From: Campylobacter portucalensis | GTDB lineage: Bacteria > Campylobacterota > Campylobacteria > Campylobacterales > Campylobacteraceae | Length of the DNA: 64,000 bases | Reading direction: 5' to 3' | Assembly (NCBI RefSeq): GCF_009690845.1 | Contig: NZ_VWSJ01000007.1 | Location: 17,865 to 81,864, forward strand | Made by a program: the position numbers and the translations under genes | Part shown: one piece after another, positions 9,657 to 21,198 of the stretch | Layout: every line of letters starts with the position of its first letter | How positions within the stretch are numbered: position 1 is the stretch's first letter | The notes under the pieces: generated by a model | The model's input: the letters and a program-made list of their open reading frames with translations, nothing else | Told to the model about the DNA's origin: nothing | The model's database searches: none

Positions 9657-10520
9657 TTAATTCTTAGAAAGAGTTGAGATATATTCTCCAACTGCTCGTT
9701 TTTGAATATCGCTTAAACCTCTTCCGTTATTACCGAAATTAGGCATTTGACCTATAAATCCATGCTTTCCACGATTTAAAACTTCAACTACAAATTCAGC
9801 TGAACCATACTTTGTTAAATCTGGTGCCATACCATCCATACCTTTACCATCATCGCCATGACAAGCTGCACAAACACCCCATTGTGCTCTTCCTTGTTTA
9901 ACTAATTCTGGGTGCTTTGTTGATTTAATGGCTGAAATTTCTTTTGCAACAAATGCTGCAACCGCTTTTGCATCTTGACCTGTTAAATTATCTGCAGGCA
10001 TCTCGCCAAGAGGGTAATCAAGTCCTTTTGAGCCTTTATGGATAGCTTCTAAAATTCCATCTTCAGAACCCCAAATTTTTAAATTTGCAGCCTTTCCATC
10101 AATCCCATCTCCAGAAATTCCATGACAAACAACGCATTCTACTAAAAATAAACTCTCGCCCATAGCAAAAAGAGTCTCTTTACTAGGATTTGCAAAGACG
10201 CTGCTAAATTTTTCATTATAAGCCCTAACTTCATCATTATACTCTCCAATTTGTGAGTATGAATTTAATGGATACCCAACTAAAAAATACCAAATCGCCC
10301 AAAATATAAGTAAGACAAACATTGCAGCCCAACCTACTGGAAGGTTATTTTTATACTCACTTATACCATCATAAACTTCATCGCATAATTCACCTTCGCT
10401 TTTTCTTGTTTTCATTTGCTTCATGTAAAGACCTACTACAAAGCATGAAACAATCATCAAAACAGCAAATCCGATTAAACTAAGTAAATTTATGTTATCT
10501 TGTAAATTTAACCATTTCAT
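9657..10520 (-). CDS. ccoP: cbb3 cytochrome c oxidase subunit III (dihaem cytochrome c)
   Basis: A 287-residue membrane-anchored dihaem cytochrome. Two N-terminal transmembrane helices (about 14-34 and 64-84) are followed by two cytochrome c domains with CVVCH at 129-133 and CAACH at 217-221, and Met ligands in GEMPAD and GQMPNFG. It passes electrons from periplasmic cytochrome c to CcoO and CcoN. It lies 18 bases behind ccoQ in the ccoNOQP operon. Confidence 0.96.
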   Translation of the reverse strand: MKWLNLQDNINLLSLIGFAVLMIVSCFVVGLYMKQMKTRKSEGELCDEVYDGISEYKNNLPVGWAAMFVLLIFWAIWYFLVGYPLNSYSQIGEYNDEVRAYNEKFSSVFANPSKETLFAMGESLFLVECVVCHGISGDGIDGKAANLKIWGSEDGILEAIHKGSKGLDYPLGEMPADNLTGQDAKAVAAFVAKEISAIKSTKHPELVKQGRAQWGVCAACHGDDGKGMDGMAPDLTKYGSAEFVVEVLNRGKHGFIGQMPNFGNNGRGLSDIQKRAVGEYISTLSKN

Positions 10521-10538
10521 TTTAGCTCCTTTTTTGCA

Positions 10539-10745
10539 TCATTGTTTTGAAGATGAGTTAGACTCTAAAATTTCATCATCGATATCGTCATTTACAGCTA
10601 AATTGCCATACTTTTCATAATTTCTTCTTCCTGTTTTTTCTGATTTATGTAAATGAAAAAAATAACCATAAAGCCCTATGCACAAAAAAACAATTAAGAT
10701 AAAGTAGCCATAAGCTTGAATCGTTCTAATAGTTTCTATACTCAT
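10539..10745 (-). CDS. ccoQ: cbb3 oxidase subunit CcoQ
   Basis: A 68-residue protein with one N-terminal transmembrane helix (about 10-30) and a hydrophilic acidic tail. It sits in the canonical place between ccoO and ccoP. CcoQ stabilises the oxidase complex. Call rests on size, topology and position. Confidence 0.85.
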   Translation of the reverse strand: MSIETIRTIQAYGYFILIVFLCIGLYGYFFHLHKSEKTGRRNYEKYGNLAVNDDIDDEILESNSSSKQ

Positions 10746-10758
10746 CTCAAACCTTTTT

Positions 10759-11424
10759 TTATTTTAAGCTATTTAAATATGCAATGATAGCAACGATTTC
10801 TCTTATTTCGCCACGCTCAAAAGCATCTTTAACATCTTGATCTTTCATTTTATCAACAATTAGCTTTGCTTCTTCCATAACTATCTTTTTGCTTTCGTCC
10901 CAACTGCCAAGTTTTGGCATCCCCTCTTTATCATAAGGAACATTAAAAGCTTTTTTTACGGTTAAAGCTTCTGCATAAGCAGTCTCAATATCTGCATTTT
11001 TACTAAACATATGAGGATATGCAGGCATAATTGAAGCAGGAACGACTGAAGTTGGATCTTTCATATGATTTTCATGCCAATCAGTAGTTCTAAAGTTCCC
11101 TACTCTCATCAAATCAGGACCAGTTCTTTTTGAACCCCAAAGATGTGGTCTATCATAAGCAAATTCACCACTTTTTGCATAAGCACCATATCTATCAGTT
11201 TCTGATTTAAAAGGTCTAATGTGCTGGGTATGGCAAGCATTACAGCTATTAGAAATATAAACATGACGACCAGCAAGTTGTAAAACTGTATATGGTTTTT
11301 TACCTTCAATTGGTCTTGCACGATCAGCAAAATCAGGTAAAATTTCAATAATACCAGCATAAGCAATTACAATAAAAACAAATACCGCAAAAAAGAATGG
11401 ATTTTTTTCTAACCAACTAAACAT
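10759..11424 (-). CDS. ccoO: cbb3 cytochrome c oxidase subunit II (monohaem cytochrome c)
   Basis: A 221-residue CcoO/FixO protein: one N-terminal transmembrane helix at about 11-29, a single haem c motif CNACH at 61-65 and the conserved RTGPDLMRVG segment and Met-bearing ASIMPAYPHMF. It relays electrons to the CcoN active site in the periplasm-facing part of the inner membrane complex. Starts 13 bases after ccoN. Confidence 0.97.
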   Translation of the reverse strand: MFSWLEKNPFFFAVFVFIVIAYAGIIEILPDFADRARPIEGKKPYTVLQLAGRHVYISNSCNACHTQHIRPFKSETDRYGAYAKSGEFAYDRPHLWGSKRTGPDLMRVGNFRTTDWHENHMKDPTSVVPASIMPAYPHMFSKNADIETAYAEALTVKKAFNVPYDKEGMPKLGSWDESKKIVMEEAKLIVDKMKDQDVKDAFERGEIREIVAIIAYLNSLK

Positions 11425-11436
11425 ATTTTCCTCCTT

Positions 11437-12903
11437 TTAAGCTGCCATCGGTGAAGCATTAAGCGGCTCTTTATCTAGCTTTTTGCTTGATGTAAAAGTT
11501 TTTATCATATTATATGTAAAGATAAAAAAACCGACTAAATATAAAAGTCCGCCAATTGCTCTAATCCAATAGTAAGGCTTTAATGCTTCAACTGTATCTA
11601 TAAAGGAATAAGATAAAATACCAAACTCATCAGTAGCTCTCCACATCATACCTTGTGTAATACCAGCTATCCACATAGATGAGAAAAACAATACTATACC
11701 AATAGTTTGTATCCAAAATTGAGTTTCCATTAAAGATTTAGAATAAATTTCTCGCTTAAATACTCTAGGTGCCATATGGTAAAGAGCAGCAACTGTCATA
11801 AAACCAACCCAACCAAGAGTGCCATCATGAACGTGTCCTGGAATCCAATCTGTAAAATGAGCAAGTGCATTTACTGATTTAATAGAAAGAATTGGACCTT
11901 CAAGGGTTGAAAACATATAAAACGTTGTACCCCAAAGCATAAATTTAATCAATGGATTTTCTCTTAATTGATTCCATTCACCCCTCATTGTGAGTAGAAT
12001 ATTAATACCTGATCCCCATGATGGTAAAATAAGAACTACAGAAAACACAGAACCCATAGTTTGCATCCAATCAGGAACAGTAGAGTAGATTAAGTGATGT
12101 CCGCCAGCCCAAAGATAAACAAACATTAAACTCCAAAACGAAAATAAAGATAATTTATAAGAAAATACCGCTTGACCGCTCTCTTTTGGTAAATAATAAT
12201 AAACTTGAGCTAAAATAGCTACAGTAAATACAAAAGCAACAGCGTTGTGTCCCCACCACCATTGAACTAATGCATCATTTGTTCCAGCATACATTGAAAC
12301 AGAGTGTAACCAACTACCCATTCCAGTTAATAGTCTTGTAGGAATTTCCATATTATTAAAAAGATATAGCATTGCAACACCTAAAAATGCAGCAATATAA
12401 TACCAAAGAGATATATAAAGAGTCTTTTCTCTTCTAATACCTATCAATCCAAAAATACTAATACCCCATAAAACCCAAGTAATAACAACCAAGATATCTA
12501 TAGGCCATTCAAGCTCAGCATACTCTTTTGATGTTGTAACACCAGCCAAAAGACTTACTACAGCCAAAGCTATAACAATAACATACAAAATAAAGTGCAT
12601 CTTTCCAATAGCCATTAGGAATTTAGATTCTGCCATAGAAACTTTTAGAACCCTTTGTCCAACATAATACCAACTAGCAAAAATGCCAGATAGCATAAAC
12701 CCATAGACAACCCCATTTGTATGAAGTGGTCTTAAACGACCAAAAGCAGAATACTGACCAGCTATATAATTTAAGTCAGGATAAGCAAGCTGAAACGCTA
12801 TAATTACGCCAACTAGCATACCTACTATACCAAAAATCATAGTGGTAAACATAAAGCATTTTGCAATTGTGTAGTCATAACTCAACACATCACCAGGTCG
12901 CAT
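11437..12903 (-). CDS. ccoN: cbb3 cytochrome c oxidase catalytic subunit I
   Basis: A 488-residue haem-copper oxidase core with about 12 transmembrane helices. Haem and CuB histidines are seen in RPLHTNGV, WWWGHNAVAF, the HH pair of GGHHLIYSTVPDW and PGHVHDGTLGW. It reduces O2 with high affinity and pumps protons, suiting microaerophilic life. First gene of ccoNOQP, which continues into the accessory genes and addBA. A response regulator gene lies 87 bases upstream on the same strand. Confidence 0.97.
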   Translation of the reverse strand: MRPGDVLSYDYTIAKCFMFTTMIFGIVGMLVGVIIAFQLAYPDLNYIAGQYSAFGRLRPLHTNGVVYGFMLSGIFASWYYVGQRVLKVSMAESKFLMAIGKMHFILYVIVIALAVVSLLAGVTTSKEYAELEWPIDILVVITWVLWGISIFGLIGIRREKTLYISLWYYIAAFLGVAMLYLFNNMEIPTRLLTGMGSWLHSVSMYAGTNDALVQWWWGHNAVAFVFTVAILAQVYYYLPKESGQAVFSYKLSLFSFWSLMFVYLWAGGHHLIYSTVPDWMQTMGSVFSVVLILPSWGSGINILLTMRGEWNQLRENPLIKFMLWGTTFYMFSTLEGPILSIKSVNALAHFTDWIPGHVHDGTLGWVGFMTVAALYHMAPRVFKREIYSKSLMETQFWIQTIGIVLFFSSMWIAGITQGMMWRATDEFGILSYSFIDTVEALKPYYWIRAIGGLLYLVGFFIFTYNMIKTFTSSKKLDKEPLNASPMAA

Positions 12904-12990
12904 ATTTAACCTCCTATATGAATTTTATATTAATGTAAATTAAATATAATTAATGTATTATACTTTTATTTTTCTATATTTATTCTTAAA

Positions 12991-13698
12991 TTATAACTTT
13001 TTTAACAAATTATTTTTATTTTGTTGTGGAATTTCAATCTTATATCCAAGGCCTGAGATATTTAAAATAACATCATCACCAACTTTGTCTCTAACTCTTT
13101 TTATAAAAGTCCTCACAGCTGCATCACTAACACTCTTACCGCACCAAACATTCTTTTTGATATCTTCATGTAAAACCAATATGCCTAATCTATTAACTAA
13201 AAGAGAAATAAAAGCCAATTCTTTTTTTGTCAAATATACCTTATTACCATTTTTGATTAAAATTTTTCTAGTCGTATCAAATACACAATTTTTAGATATT
13301 TTAATGCTATTTAATTCTAAAAATTTATTCTTAGCCAAGCTCTCAATAGCAACCAAAAGTTCATCCATATCAATTGGCTTTATTATATATTTATTAACCC
13401 CAACATCAATCGCTTTTAATAATTTTTCTTTTTCACTAAAAGCACTTAATGCAATTATGGGAGTTGATGGAGATGTTTTTTTGACTATTTTTGTCATATC
13501 TAAACCATCCATAATGGGCATTGATATATCAGTAATTATAATATCGGAGTTAAATTTACTAAATTTTTTAAATCCTTCATCTCCATTTTGTGCTGTAATT
13601 ACTTCATAAAAATACTCTTGCATCACATCAGCCATTGACTCTCTAATATCTTTTTCATCTTCAACAATCAAAATTTTTAAATCTTTTAAAGATTTCAT
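12991..13698 (-). CDS. OmpR-family response regulator (BumR-like by position)
   Basis: A 235-residue response regulator: receiver domain with acidic pair VEDEKD at 12-17, phosphorylatable D57 in ITDISMP and K near 108, followed by a winged-helix DNA-binding domain from about 140 (LTKKELAFISLLV, DAAVRTFIKRVRDKVG, GLGYKI). The sensor gene ends one base upstream. In C. jejuni the pair upstream of ccoN is, as I recall, BumSR, which responds to butyrate; identity here is inferred from place only. It may regulate the adjoining oxidase operon. Confidence 0.85.
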   Translation of the reverse strand: MKSLKDLKILIVEDEKDIRESMADVMQEYFYEVITAQNGDEGFKKFSKFNSDIIITDISMPIMDGLDMTKIVKKTSPSTPIIALSAFSEKEKLLKAIDVGVNKYIIKPIDMDELLVAIESLAKNKFLELNSIKISKNCVFDTTRKILIKNGNKVYLTKKELAFISLLVNRLGILVLHEDIKKNVWCGKSVSDAAVRTFIKRVRDKVGDDVILNISGLGYKIEIPQQNKNNLLKKL

Positions 13699-14913
13699 TT
13701 ACCCTCCTTTTGAAATTGGTATTTTTATATTAAATTTAACTCCATTTTTGACATTTTCAACATCTATCAAACCACCCATATTTTCAACTATCATTTTACC
13801 TATATAAAGACCCAAGCCAGTTCCAACGCTTTGATGTTTTGTTGTAAAATACGGCTCAAATATTTTTTTTAAAATCTCTTTTTCTATATTTTTTCCTGTA
13901 TTAAACACATAAACGACAACAAAATTTTTATACATTTTAATACCTATCTCAACTCTTTTATCATCCAAATCTTTCATAGCATCTTTTGCATTTCCAAGTA
14001 AATTCATAAAAACTTGAGACAACTCGCTCTTAAAACCTAAAATTTCTACATCTTCTTTAAAATCACACTCTATTTTTATATCTGATTTTGCAAAAATTCC
14101 TTTTAACATCGTAATGGCAGCATTTACAGATTCACTGATAAAAAATTTCTCTTTTTCTTTATCTGTTTTAAAAAAATTTCTAAAATCATCTATAGTATTT
14201 GACATATTTTTTATAACAACCTTAGCATGTTCATAGGTATATAAGAATTTTTCTACATTATTTATATTTTGTTTCATTTTAAACAAATCAATGCTTAACT
14301 CACTTAAGGGCTGACGCCACTGATGAGCTATATTTGCTATCATTTCACCCATACTAGCAAGACGAGATTGTTGAAGTAAAATACTATTTTTTTCTTCATT
14401 TTTTGCAACCTCAATGGATACTTTTTTTTCTAAATTTTGATTTAATTCTATAAGTTTTTTTGTTTGAATTTTAACCTTTTCTTCAAGAGATGAGTTAAGA
14501 TCTTTTAACTCATTTTTAGTGGCTAATAATCTTTCATTTAACTCCACAACCTCTGTAACATTATGTCTAATAGCCACAAATTCTTCTATTTCATTTTTTT
14601 CATCTAAAATAGGAATTATAGTTGCATTTAAATAAAAAACAGATCCATCTTTTGCTAAATTTTTTATAATTCCCTTATAAACCTTTTTTGATAAAATTGT
14701 ATTCCAAAGCTCTCTAAAAACATTTGAATTTACATCTGGATGCCTGACTATATTATGATTTGCACCAATTAGCTCGCTTTTTGAGTATTTGCTAATATTA
14801 CAAAATTCATCATTTACAAATGTTATATACCCAAAAATATCAGTTTTTGAAACTATATTGCTCGCATCTATAGCGTCTTGATACTGTTTTAATCTACGTT
14901 CGCTTTTATCCAT
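13699..14913 (-). CDS. Soluble PAS-domain sensor histidine kinase (BumS-like by position)
   Basis: A 404-residue cytoplasmic sensor without membrane helices. A PAS domain of the Aer type covers about residues 10-125 (KTDIFGYITFVNDEFCNIS, RHPDVN), a coiled coil about 125-185, the H box with H197 in NIAHQWRQPLSE, then the ATPase domain with N box LLGNAKDAM, G1-like FNTGKNI and G2 GTGLGLYIGK. The Aer-like PAS suggests a small-molecule or redox cue. It directly precedes the response regulator with no gap. In C. jejuni the homologue at this locus was reported to act chiefly as a phosphatase; this cannot be judged here. Confidence 0.85.
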   Translation of the reverse strand: MDKSERRLKQYQDAIDASNIVSKTDIFGYITFVNDEFCNISKYSKSELIGANHNIVRHPDVNSNVFRELWNTILSKKVYKGIIKNLAKDGSVFYLNATIIPILDEKNEIEEFVAIRHNVTEVVELNERLLATKNELKDLNSSLEEKVKIQTKKLIELNQNLEKKVSIEVAKNEEKNSILLQQSRLASMGEMIANIAHQWRQPLSELSIDLFKMKQNINNVEKFLYTYEHAKVVIKNMSNTIDDFRNFFKTDKEKEKFFISESVNAAITMLKGIFAKSDIKIECDFKEDVEILGFKSELSQVFMNLLGNAKDAMKDLDDKRVEIGIKMYKNFVVVYVFNTGKNIEKEILKKIFEPYFTTKHQSVGTGLGLYIGKMIVENMGGLIDVENVKNGVKFNIKIPISKGG

Positions 14914-14998
14914 CAGTAAAACCTAAATGTGAAATTATATTGCTAAATATTAGTATTTTTTAGCTTTAAATTTGGTTAAAAAAATAGTTTTTTAAATT

Positions 14999-15658
14999 TT
15001 ATTTTGTTGAAATAAAACCCAAATAAGCAGAGTAAATTCCAAATATTATTATCAAAACAGATGATATTATAAACATAAGATGCTTAAATTTATCATTTAA
15101 AATTTTACTCAAAAATGCCATAAAAAGCAAACTAAAAAGAGTGGCTATCCCAAAAGTAAGCATAATTAAAATGCTAGAAAATACACTTTTTGATAGCATT
15201 GCCATAGCGACAAAAGTATAAACAACCCCACAAGGAATAAGTCCATTTAAAAAACCAAGAATCAAAAAAGATAAAAAACCATCTTTTTTTAAAGCGTTTT
15301 TTGTTCTGTTTTTAAAAAACTTTTGCCAAATTTTATCGTTTTCTATAAATTTTAAAATTTCACCACGTTTTAAAAGCCCTGCACCTAAAATTATCAAAAA
15401 AACACCGACTAAAAAATGAAAAATTCCACTTAATTTAGAGCTTATAGCAAAAATACTTCCAAAAAAATTAGCTAAAATTCCTAAAAAAACATAAGCACAA
15501 ATTCTAGCAAAATGATAACTAATAGAGTAAAAAAACGCTTCTAGCTTGGTTTTTTTTGCAAGTTTTATACTATAAGCTAAAACAAAACCTCCACACATTC
15601 CTATACAGTGAGCAAAACTCAAAAAAAGTGCTGTACTAAAAATAGCAATATAACTCAT
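14999..15658 (-). CDS. TauE/SafE-like (UreH-type) polytopic membrane protein
   Basis: About 219 residues when started at MSYIAIFS, where AGAGGA stands six bases ahead; the frame opens further upstream (15715) but without a ribosome binding site. Six transmembrane helices are evident, with HCIGMCGGF in the first and GLIPCGVVYTF in the fourth, both typical of the UreH-like branch of the sulfite-exporter TauE/SafE superfamily. Cys-containing members sit beside cbb3 oxidase or copper-ATPase genes and are thought to move metal or thiol. Its place near ccoNOQP fits that; substrate unknown. Confidence 0.75.
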   Translation of the reverse strand: MSYIAIFSTALFLSFAHCIGMCGGFVLAYSIKLAKKTKLEAFFYSISYHFARICAYVFLGILANFFGSIFAISSKLSGIFHFLVGVFLIILGAGLLKRGEILKFIENDKIWQKFFKNRTKNALKKDGFLSFLILGFLNGLIPCGVVYTFVAMAMLSKSVFSSILIMLTFGIATLFSLLFMAFLSKILNDKFKHLMFIISSVLIIIFGIYSAYLGFISTK

Positions 15659-15801
15659 ATAAATCCTCTTAAATTCATTGGTTCTCTTTATGCTAAAGTT
15701 GATTGAATTATGCAAAAATATCTTTATAAATTTAAATTCTTAATAAAGATAAATTTGCTATTAAATAGTCAAATAATAAATCCGCAAATTAACTTTTACC
15801 T

Positions 15802-15838
15802 TGCAATCACATAAATCATATTAGAAAATGTGATTGCA
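15802..15838. terminator. Strong hairpin between DUF507 gene and TauE-like gene
   Basis: An 11-base perfect inverted repeat (TGCAATCACAT / ATGTGATTGCA) with a 15-base loop. It lies 33 bases past the DUF507 stop and probably ends the hisZ-purA-DUF507 transcript. The T run stands on the plus-strand side, so orientation is not certain. Confidence 0.5.
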
Positions 15839-15871
15839 TTTTAATAAGCTTTGATTGAGTAGTATTTATCA

Positions 15872-16420
15872 CTAAAACATTCCTCGTTTTTTAAGCTCCA
15901 TCTCATAAAGTTTTTGAAATTCTAAGTCGTATTCATCGCTACCAGGAATAAATTTTTTATTCTCATCCAATGTATCATAAACTAAATTTTCTATATTTAC
16001 AAAAATCTTTAAATACTCTTCAATAGAGCTATATATAACATTTCTGGCTTTATTTTCTGAAATTTTATAATCTATTAAATCTTTTTTCCAAGATGTTTCT
16101 AAAATTGCGTGCGAAATATTATTATATCTATCTTCGTGATTTAATACAAAACCCGCATCATCTGCAAGTCTTTTTTTAACCATCCAAAACATATTTTTTC
16201 TATCAACTTGCATAATATACATATTTTCACTATTTTCCTCCAAAAGCTCATTTGCTCTTTCTTCTATAGCTCTTTCTTTTGTCAAATCCTCTCTTAAAAT
16301 TTCATCAGCTACTTTTGATACGCTTTCTATATTTTTGTTAAATTTAATAAAACCAGAATTTAGCATATCTATTGCAATTTTTCTTGAAATATATGGAATG
16401 TGTGGAAATTTTATACGCAT
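15872..16420 (-). CDS. DUF507 family protein
   Basis: A 182-residue cytoplasmic, mostly helical and charged protein with no signal peptide or membrane segment. The start (MRIKFPHIPYISRKIAIDM), the internal repeat-like pair of DUF507 segments and its place right after purA match the conserved epsilonproteobacterial DUF507 protein. Function unknown. It begins 13 bases after the purA stop and is probably co-transcribed. Confidence 0.8.
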   Translation of the reverse strand: MRIKFPHIPYISRKIAIDMLNSGFIKFNKNIESVSKVADEILREDLTKERAIEERANELLEENSENMYIMQVDRKNMFWMVKKRLADDAGFVLNHEDRYNNISHAILETSWKKDLIDYKISENKARNVIYSSIEEYLKIFVNIENLVYDTLDENKKFIPGSDEYDLEFQKLYEMELKKRGMF

Positions 16421-16433
16421 TAAAAATCCTTTC

Positions 16434-18549
<2,116 letters not shown>

Positions 18550-18701
18550 ACAAACCTTTCTAAAATTAAATAATTTCATAAGGATACCAAAACTTTCCTT
18601 ATTTAATTTTAAAATAGCCTATTAACTTCTATTTTAAATTTTCTTTTTCATATGAAATTATTTGATAAATTTACTAAAAATTTGAAGTGATTTTAAAAAA
18701 A

Positions 18702-18799
18702 TGGCGAGAGAGTGAAGGAATCGAACCTCCCACTAAACGGTCAACCGCTCTGTCATCGGATTTGAAGTCCGCGAACGCCACCAGGTCGTTTTACTCTCC
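18702..18799 (-). tRNA. selC: tRNA-Sec (anticodon TCA)
   Basis: A 98-base minus-strand tRNA ending in CCA. The anticodon loop is CTTCAAA with TCA at 18763-18765, the T loop is GGTTCGATTCC and the long variable arm lies between them, all typical of the selenocysteine tRNA that reads UGA. The 3' acceptor strand is ACTCTCTC before G-CCA while the 5' side is TGGAGAGT, so the outermost pair is imperfect. Its presence implies SelA/SelB and at least one selenoprotein, such as formate dehydrogenase, elsewhere in the genome. Confidence 0.92.
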
Positions 18800-19100
18800 A
18801 TAAAAACTTGAATTATAACTAAAATTAACATAAAAAAATATAAAATTTTAATTTTTATCAAATTTTATATGCATAATTTCAAGCTGTTTTATCCTTAAAT
18901 TACTAATCACAGCAAATTGTTATTATTTATAAAAATTTTTAGTTAAATTTTTACAAACTTTTAAAATACAGCTTTATGCCTAAAACATAGATTACTTTCG
19001 AGATTGTAATATCAAATAATAAGGCGTAAATTTAGTATTTTATCAATTAAATTTACAATCTAAAAAGTGGTTTTTATTTTGATCTAGATAAAAATTAATA
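18800..19100. other. Gene-free stretch
   Basis: About 300 bases of AT-rich DNA between the tRNA and the thiM stop. No coding frame with a ribosome binding site, no strong hairpin and no RNA gene was recognised. Confidence 0.6.
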
Positions 19101-19916
19101 TTAATAAAATTTTTCTATCTTTATGCCATTTTGCAACTTCTCATCATCCATTAAATAAATTTCATCTATTAAATTATTTTTAAATGTAAAATTTCCGATC
19201 GCACTCAAAACACTGCCTCCGCGAGCAAATTCTCCTGCTAACCCCATTAAGCCAACTGCCATCAAGCTAGCTTTTAAATTCTCATCATTTGCAGCACAAA
19301 ATGCAGCCACTATCCCACCAAGCATACATCCGCTACCACTTACATCGCTCATCATAGAGGTTCCATTTTTGCAGATATAACTATTTTCACAATCACTTAT
19401 AACATCAATCTTACCACTAATCATAACAACAGCACCAGTTTTTTTGCTTAAACTTTTAGCAATTCTAACTTTATTATTTAAATCATCATTTAAATCTGCT
19501 AAATTTGCATCCACGCCCTTAACTACGCCATCTTCGCCATTAAGAAATTTGATTTCAGATATATTTCCGCGAATTACGCTAAATTTAAAATTTTCTATCA
19601 ACTCAATAGCTGTTTTATTTCTGATACCGCTAGCTCCCACACCAACTGGATCCAAAACGGTTATGATATTATTTTCATTAGCAGTTTTTAAAGCTAACTT
19701 CATTGATTTAATTGTTCTTAAATTTAAAGTTCCTAAATTTACCAACAAAGCATTTGATATTTTTGTGATATCTGACACTTCTTCAAACTCATCAGCCATA
19801 ATAGGACTTGCACCAACTCCAATTAAAGAATTTGCGACATCATTTGCGGTTACATAATTTGTTATGCAGTGAATTAATGGCTTTTTCTCTCTTATATTAT
19901 TTAAAAAATTTTTCAT
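19101..19916 (-). CDS. thiM: Hydroxyethylthiazole kinase
   Basis: About 271 residues. ThiM phosphorylates 4-methyl-5-hydroxyethylthiazole, a thiamine salvage step. Signatures are PLIHCITNYVTANDVAN near the start, GASPIMAD, TVLDPVGVGAS and the ATP/anion-hole motif SGSGCMLGG near residue 200, with the catalytic Cys. I start at MKNFLNN, where GGAG lies seven bases ahead; a frame start 12 bases further upstream lacks this. It stands alone 60 bases after the CsgG-like gene; no thiE/thiD or TPP riboswitch is evident beside it. Confidence 0.9.
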   Translation of the reverse strand: MKNFLNNIREKKPLIHCITNYVTANDVANSLIGVGASPIMADEFEEVSDITKISNALLVNLGTLNLRTIKSMKLALKTANENNIITVLDPVGVGASGIRNKTAIELIENFKFSVIRGNISEIKFLNGEDGVVKGVDANLADLNDDLNNKVRIAKSLSKKTGAVVMISGKIDVISDCENSYICKNGTSMMSDVSGSGCMLGGIVAAFCAANDENLKASLMAVGLMGLAGEFARGGSVLSAIGNFTFKNNLIDEIYLMDDEKLQNGIKIEKFY

Positions 19917-19977
19917 TCTCAACTCCATTTTAGGCTAAATTTATCAAATAAATATAAATTTTAGCCTCTAACATAAA

Positions 19978-21189
19978 CTAAAAAGGTAGCTCAACGCCGC
20001 CACTATTTTTTATTTTAACACCACTATCTTTGCCAATACCAACATTACCGCCATTTTTCCTACAAATATCGCCTTTCCTAACACTTCCATCTAAAATTTT
20101 AGCATAAGAAATTTTAGAATTTAAACGTATAATTTCTATACTTCCTACCCTGTTTTCTATCCTGCTAACAATTTCTTTTGTGTAAGGATCCACAATCTGT
20201 TTTCCTTGAGAAAATACTTCATAAATTTCACCAACTTTTAAATTTTGAGAAATAATTACTTCACCATTTATAACATCAGCAATTTTGATAGGATAGATTG
20301 TATCTATAATCTCGGCACTAATATCATAAGCCATCTTTTGAGTAATTTTAGAAATTTCGTTATTTAGCGAATTTGTGCTTACATTAAAACTAAAATTCTT
20401 AACTTTAGCAAATTTAACTTGTCTTGTAGCCATCGTTAAAACTCTATACTCAATTCTAGCATTTATCTTGTTTTGAGTTTGAGTTATGCTTGAGCTATTT
20501 TTAGAAACGCTAAAATCAGAGATATTAACTGTAAGTATATAATCTGCACCCAAAACATTTCCGAGTTTAAAAATCTCATCCCTAGCCGCTTGTTTTGAAG
20601 AAATAATTGACTCTTCTATATCATAAACATTTGAATCACTAACTCTATCTAAAACAGTAAATTTTCTAGTATTTGTAATAGCACTTAAAATATCTTGAGT
20701 AAGGGGATTTGTTAAATCATATTTTGATATTTTTTGATTTAATACCACAAAATAATTTTTATCGCTAAATACTGGAAAAACTGCTATTTTTCGGCGATTA
20801 TTTGGATCAAGTCCTGGAGTTTTGTATTTTTTAGATGTTTTGATTTTTTTGATAGTAACATCAGCCTCAAATCGTCCATCAAATTCAGTTATATTATCAA
20901 CACTAAATCCATCGACTCTGCCATTTGTGATTCTACTGATATTGCTTGAATACACATCTTGCAAATCACTCTTACTGCCTTTAGTTACTGCTGTTGTTGA
21001 TAAAATTTTTGTGCTTTTTATTTTTACGCCTTGAATTTTACCAAGAGCTTCAATAATAGCGTTATTTATAGCCTCTTCTCTGCTAAGACCAAAACCTGTT
21101 CCTGTTGCAGTTTTAACGATTGTATTTGTAATAACTTCAGCACTTAAATTTAAAAATAAAAATACAAAAATTAGCAATAATTTTTTCAT
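19978..21189 (-). CDS. CsgG/FlgT-like exported protein
   Basis: A 403-residue protein with a Sec signal peptide (about 1-17, no lipobox Cys). Residues about 20-120 resemble the FlgT N-terminal domain (TGTGFGLSREEAINNAIIEALG). From about 135 (RRKIAVFPVF) to 310 it has the CsgG/TolB-N type fold with TRKFTVLDRVSD and LGADYILTVNISDF. The C-terminal part has a small beta domain (GEIYEVFSQG) like the FlgT C-terminus. Flagellar FlgT and curli pore CsgG share these parts, but no flagellar or curli gene is near. Last gene of a five-gene envelope cluster, 9 bases after its neighbour. Confidence 0.65.
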   Translation of the reverse strand: MKKLLLIFVFLFLNLSAEVITNTIVKTATGTGFGLSREEAINNAIIEALGKIQGVKIKSTKILSTTAVTKGSKSDLQDVYSSNISRITNGRVDGFSVDNITEFDGRFEADVTIKKIKTSKKYKTPGLDPNNRRKIAVFPVFSDKNYFVVLNQKISKYDLTNPLTQDILSAITNTRKFTVLDRVSDSNVYDIEESIISSKQAARDEIFKLGNVLGADYILTVNISDFSVSKNSSSITQTQNKINARIEYRVLTMATRQVKFAKVKNFSFNVSTNSLNNEISKITQKMAYDISAEIIDTIYPIKIADVINGEVIISQNLKVGEIYEVFSQGKQIVDPYTKEIVSRIENRVGSIEIIRLNSKISYAKILDGSVRKGDICRKNGGNVGIGKDSGVKIKNSGGVELPF

Positions 21190-21198
21190 AAATTTTCC

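Noticed and set aside
11109..11366. Second frame of about 85 codons inside ccoO
   Set aside because: Overlaps a clear cytochrome gene in another frame and has no signal of its own.
12953..13609. Plus-strand frame of over 200 codons opposite the response regulator
   Set aside because: Antisense shadow of an intact OmpR-family gene in AT-rich DNA.
19917..19977. TPP riboswitch ahead of thiM
   Set aside because: Only 60 bases separate it from the upstream gene and no thi-box text is present.
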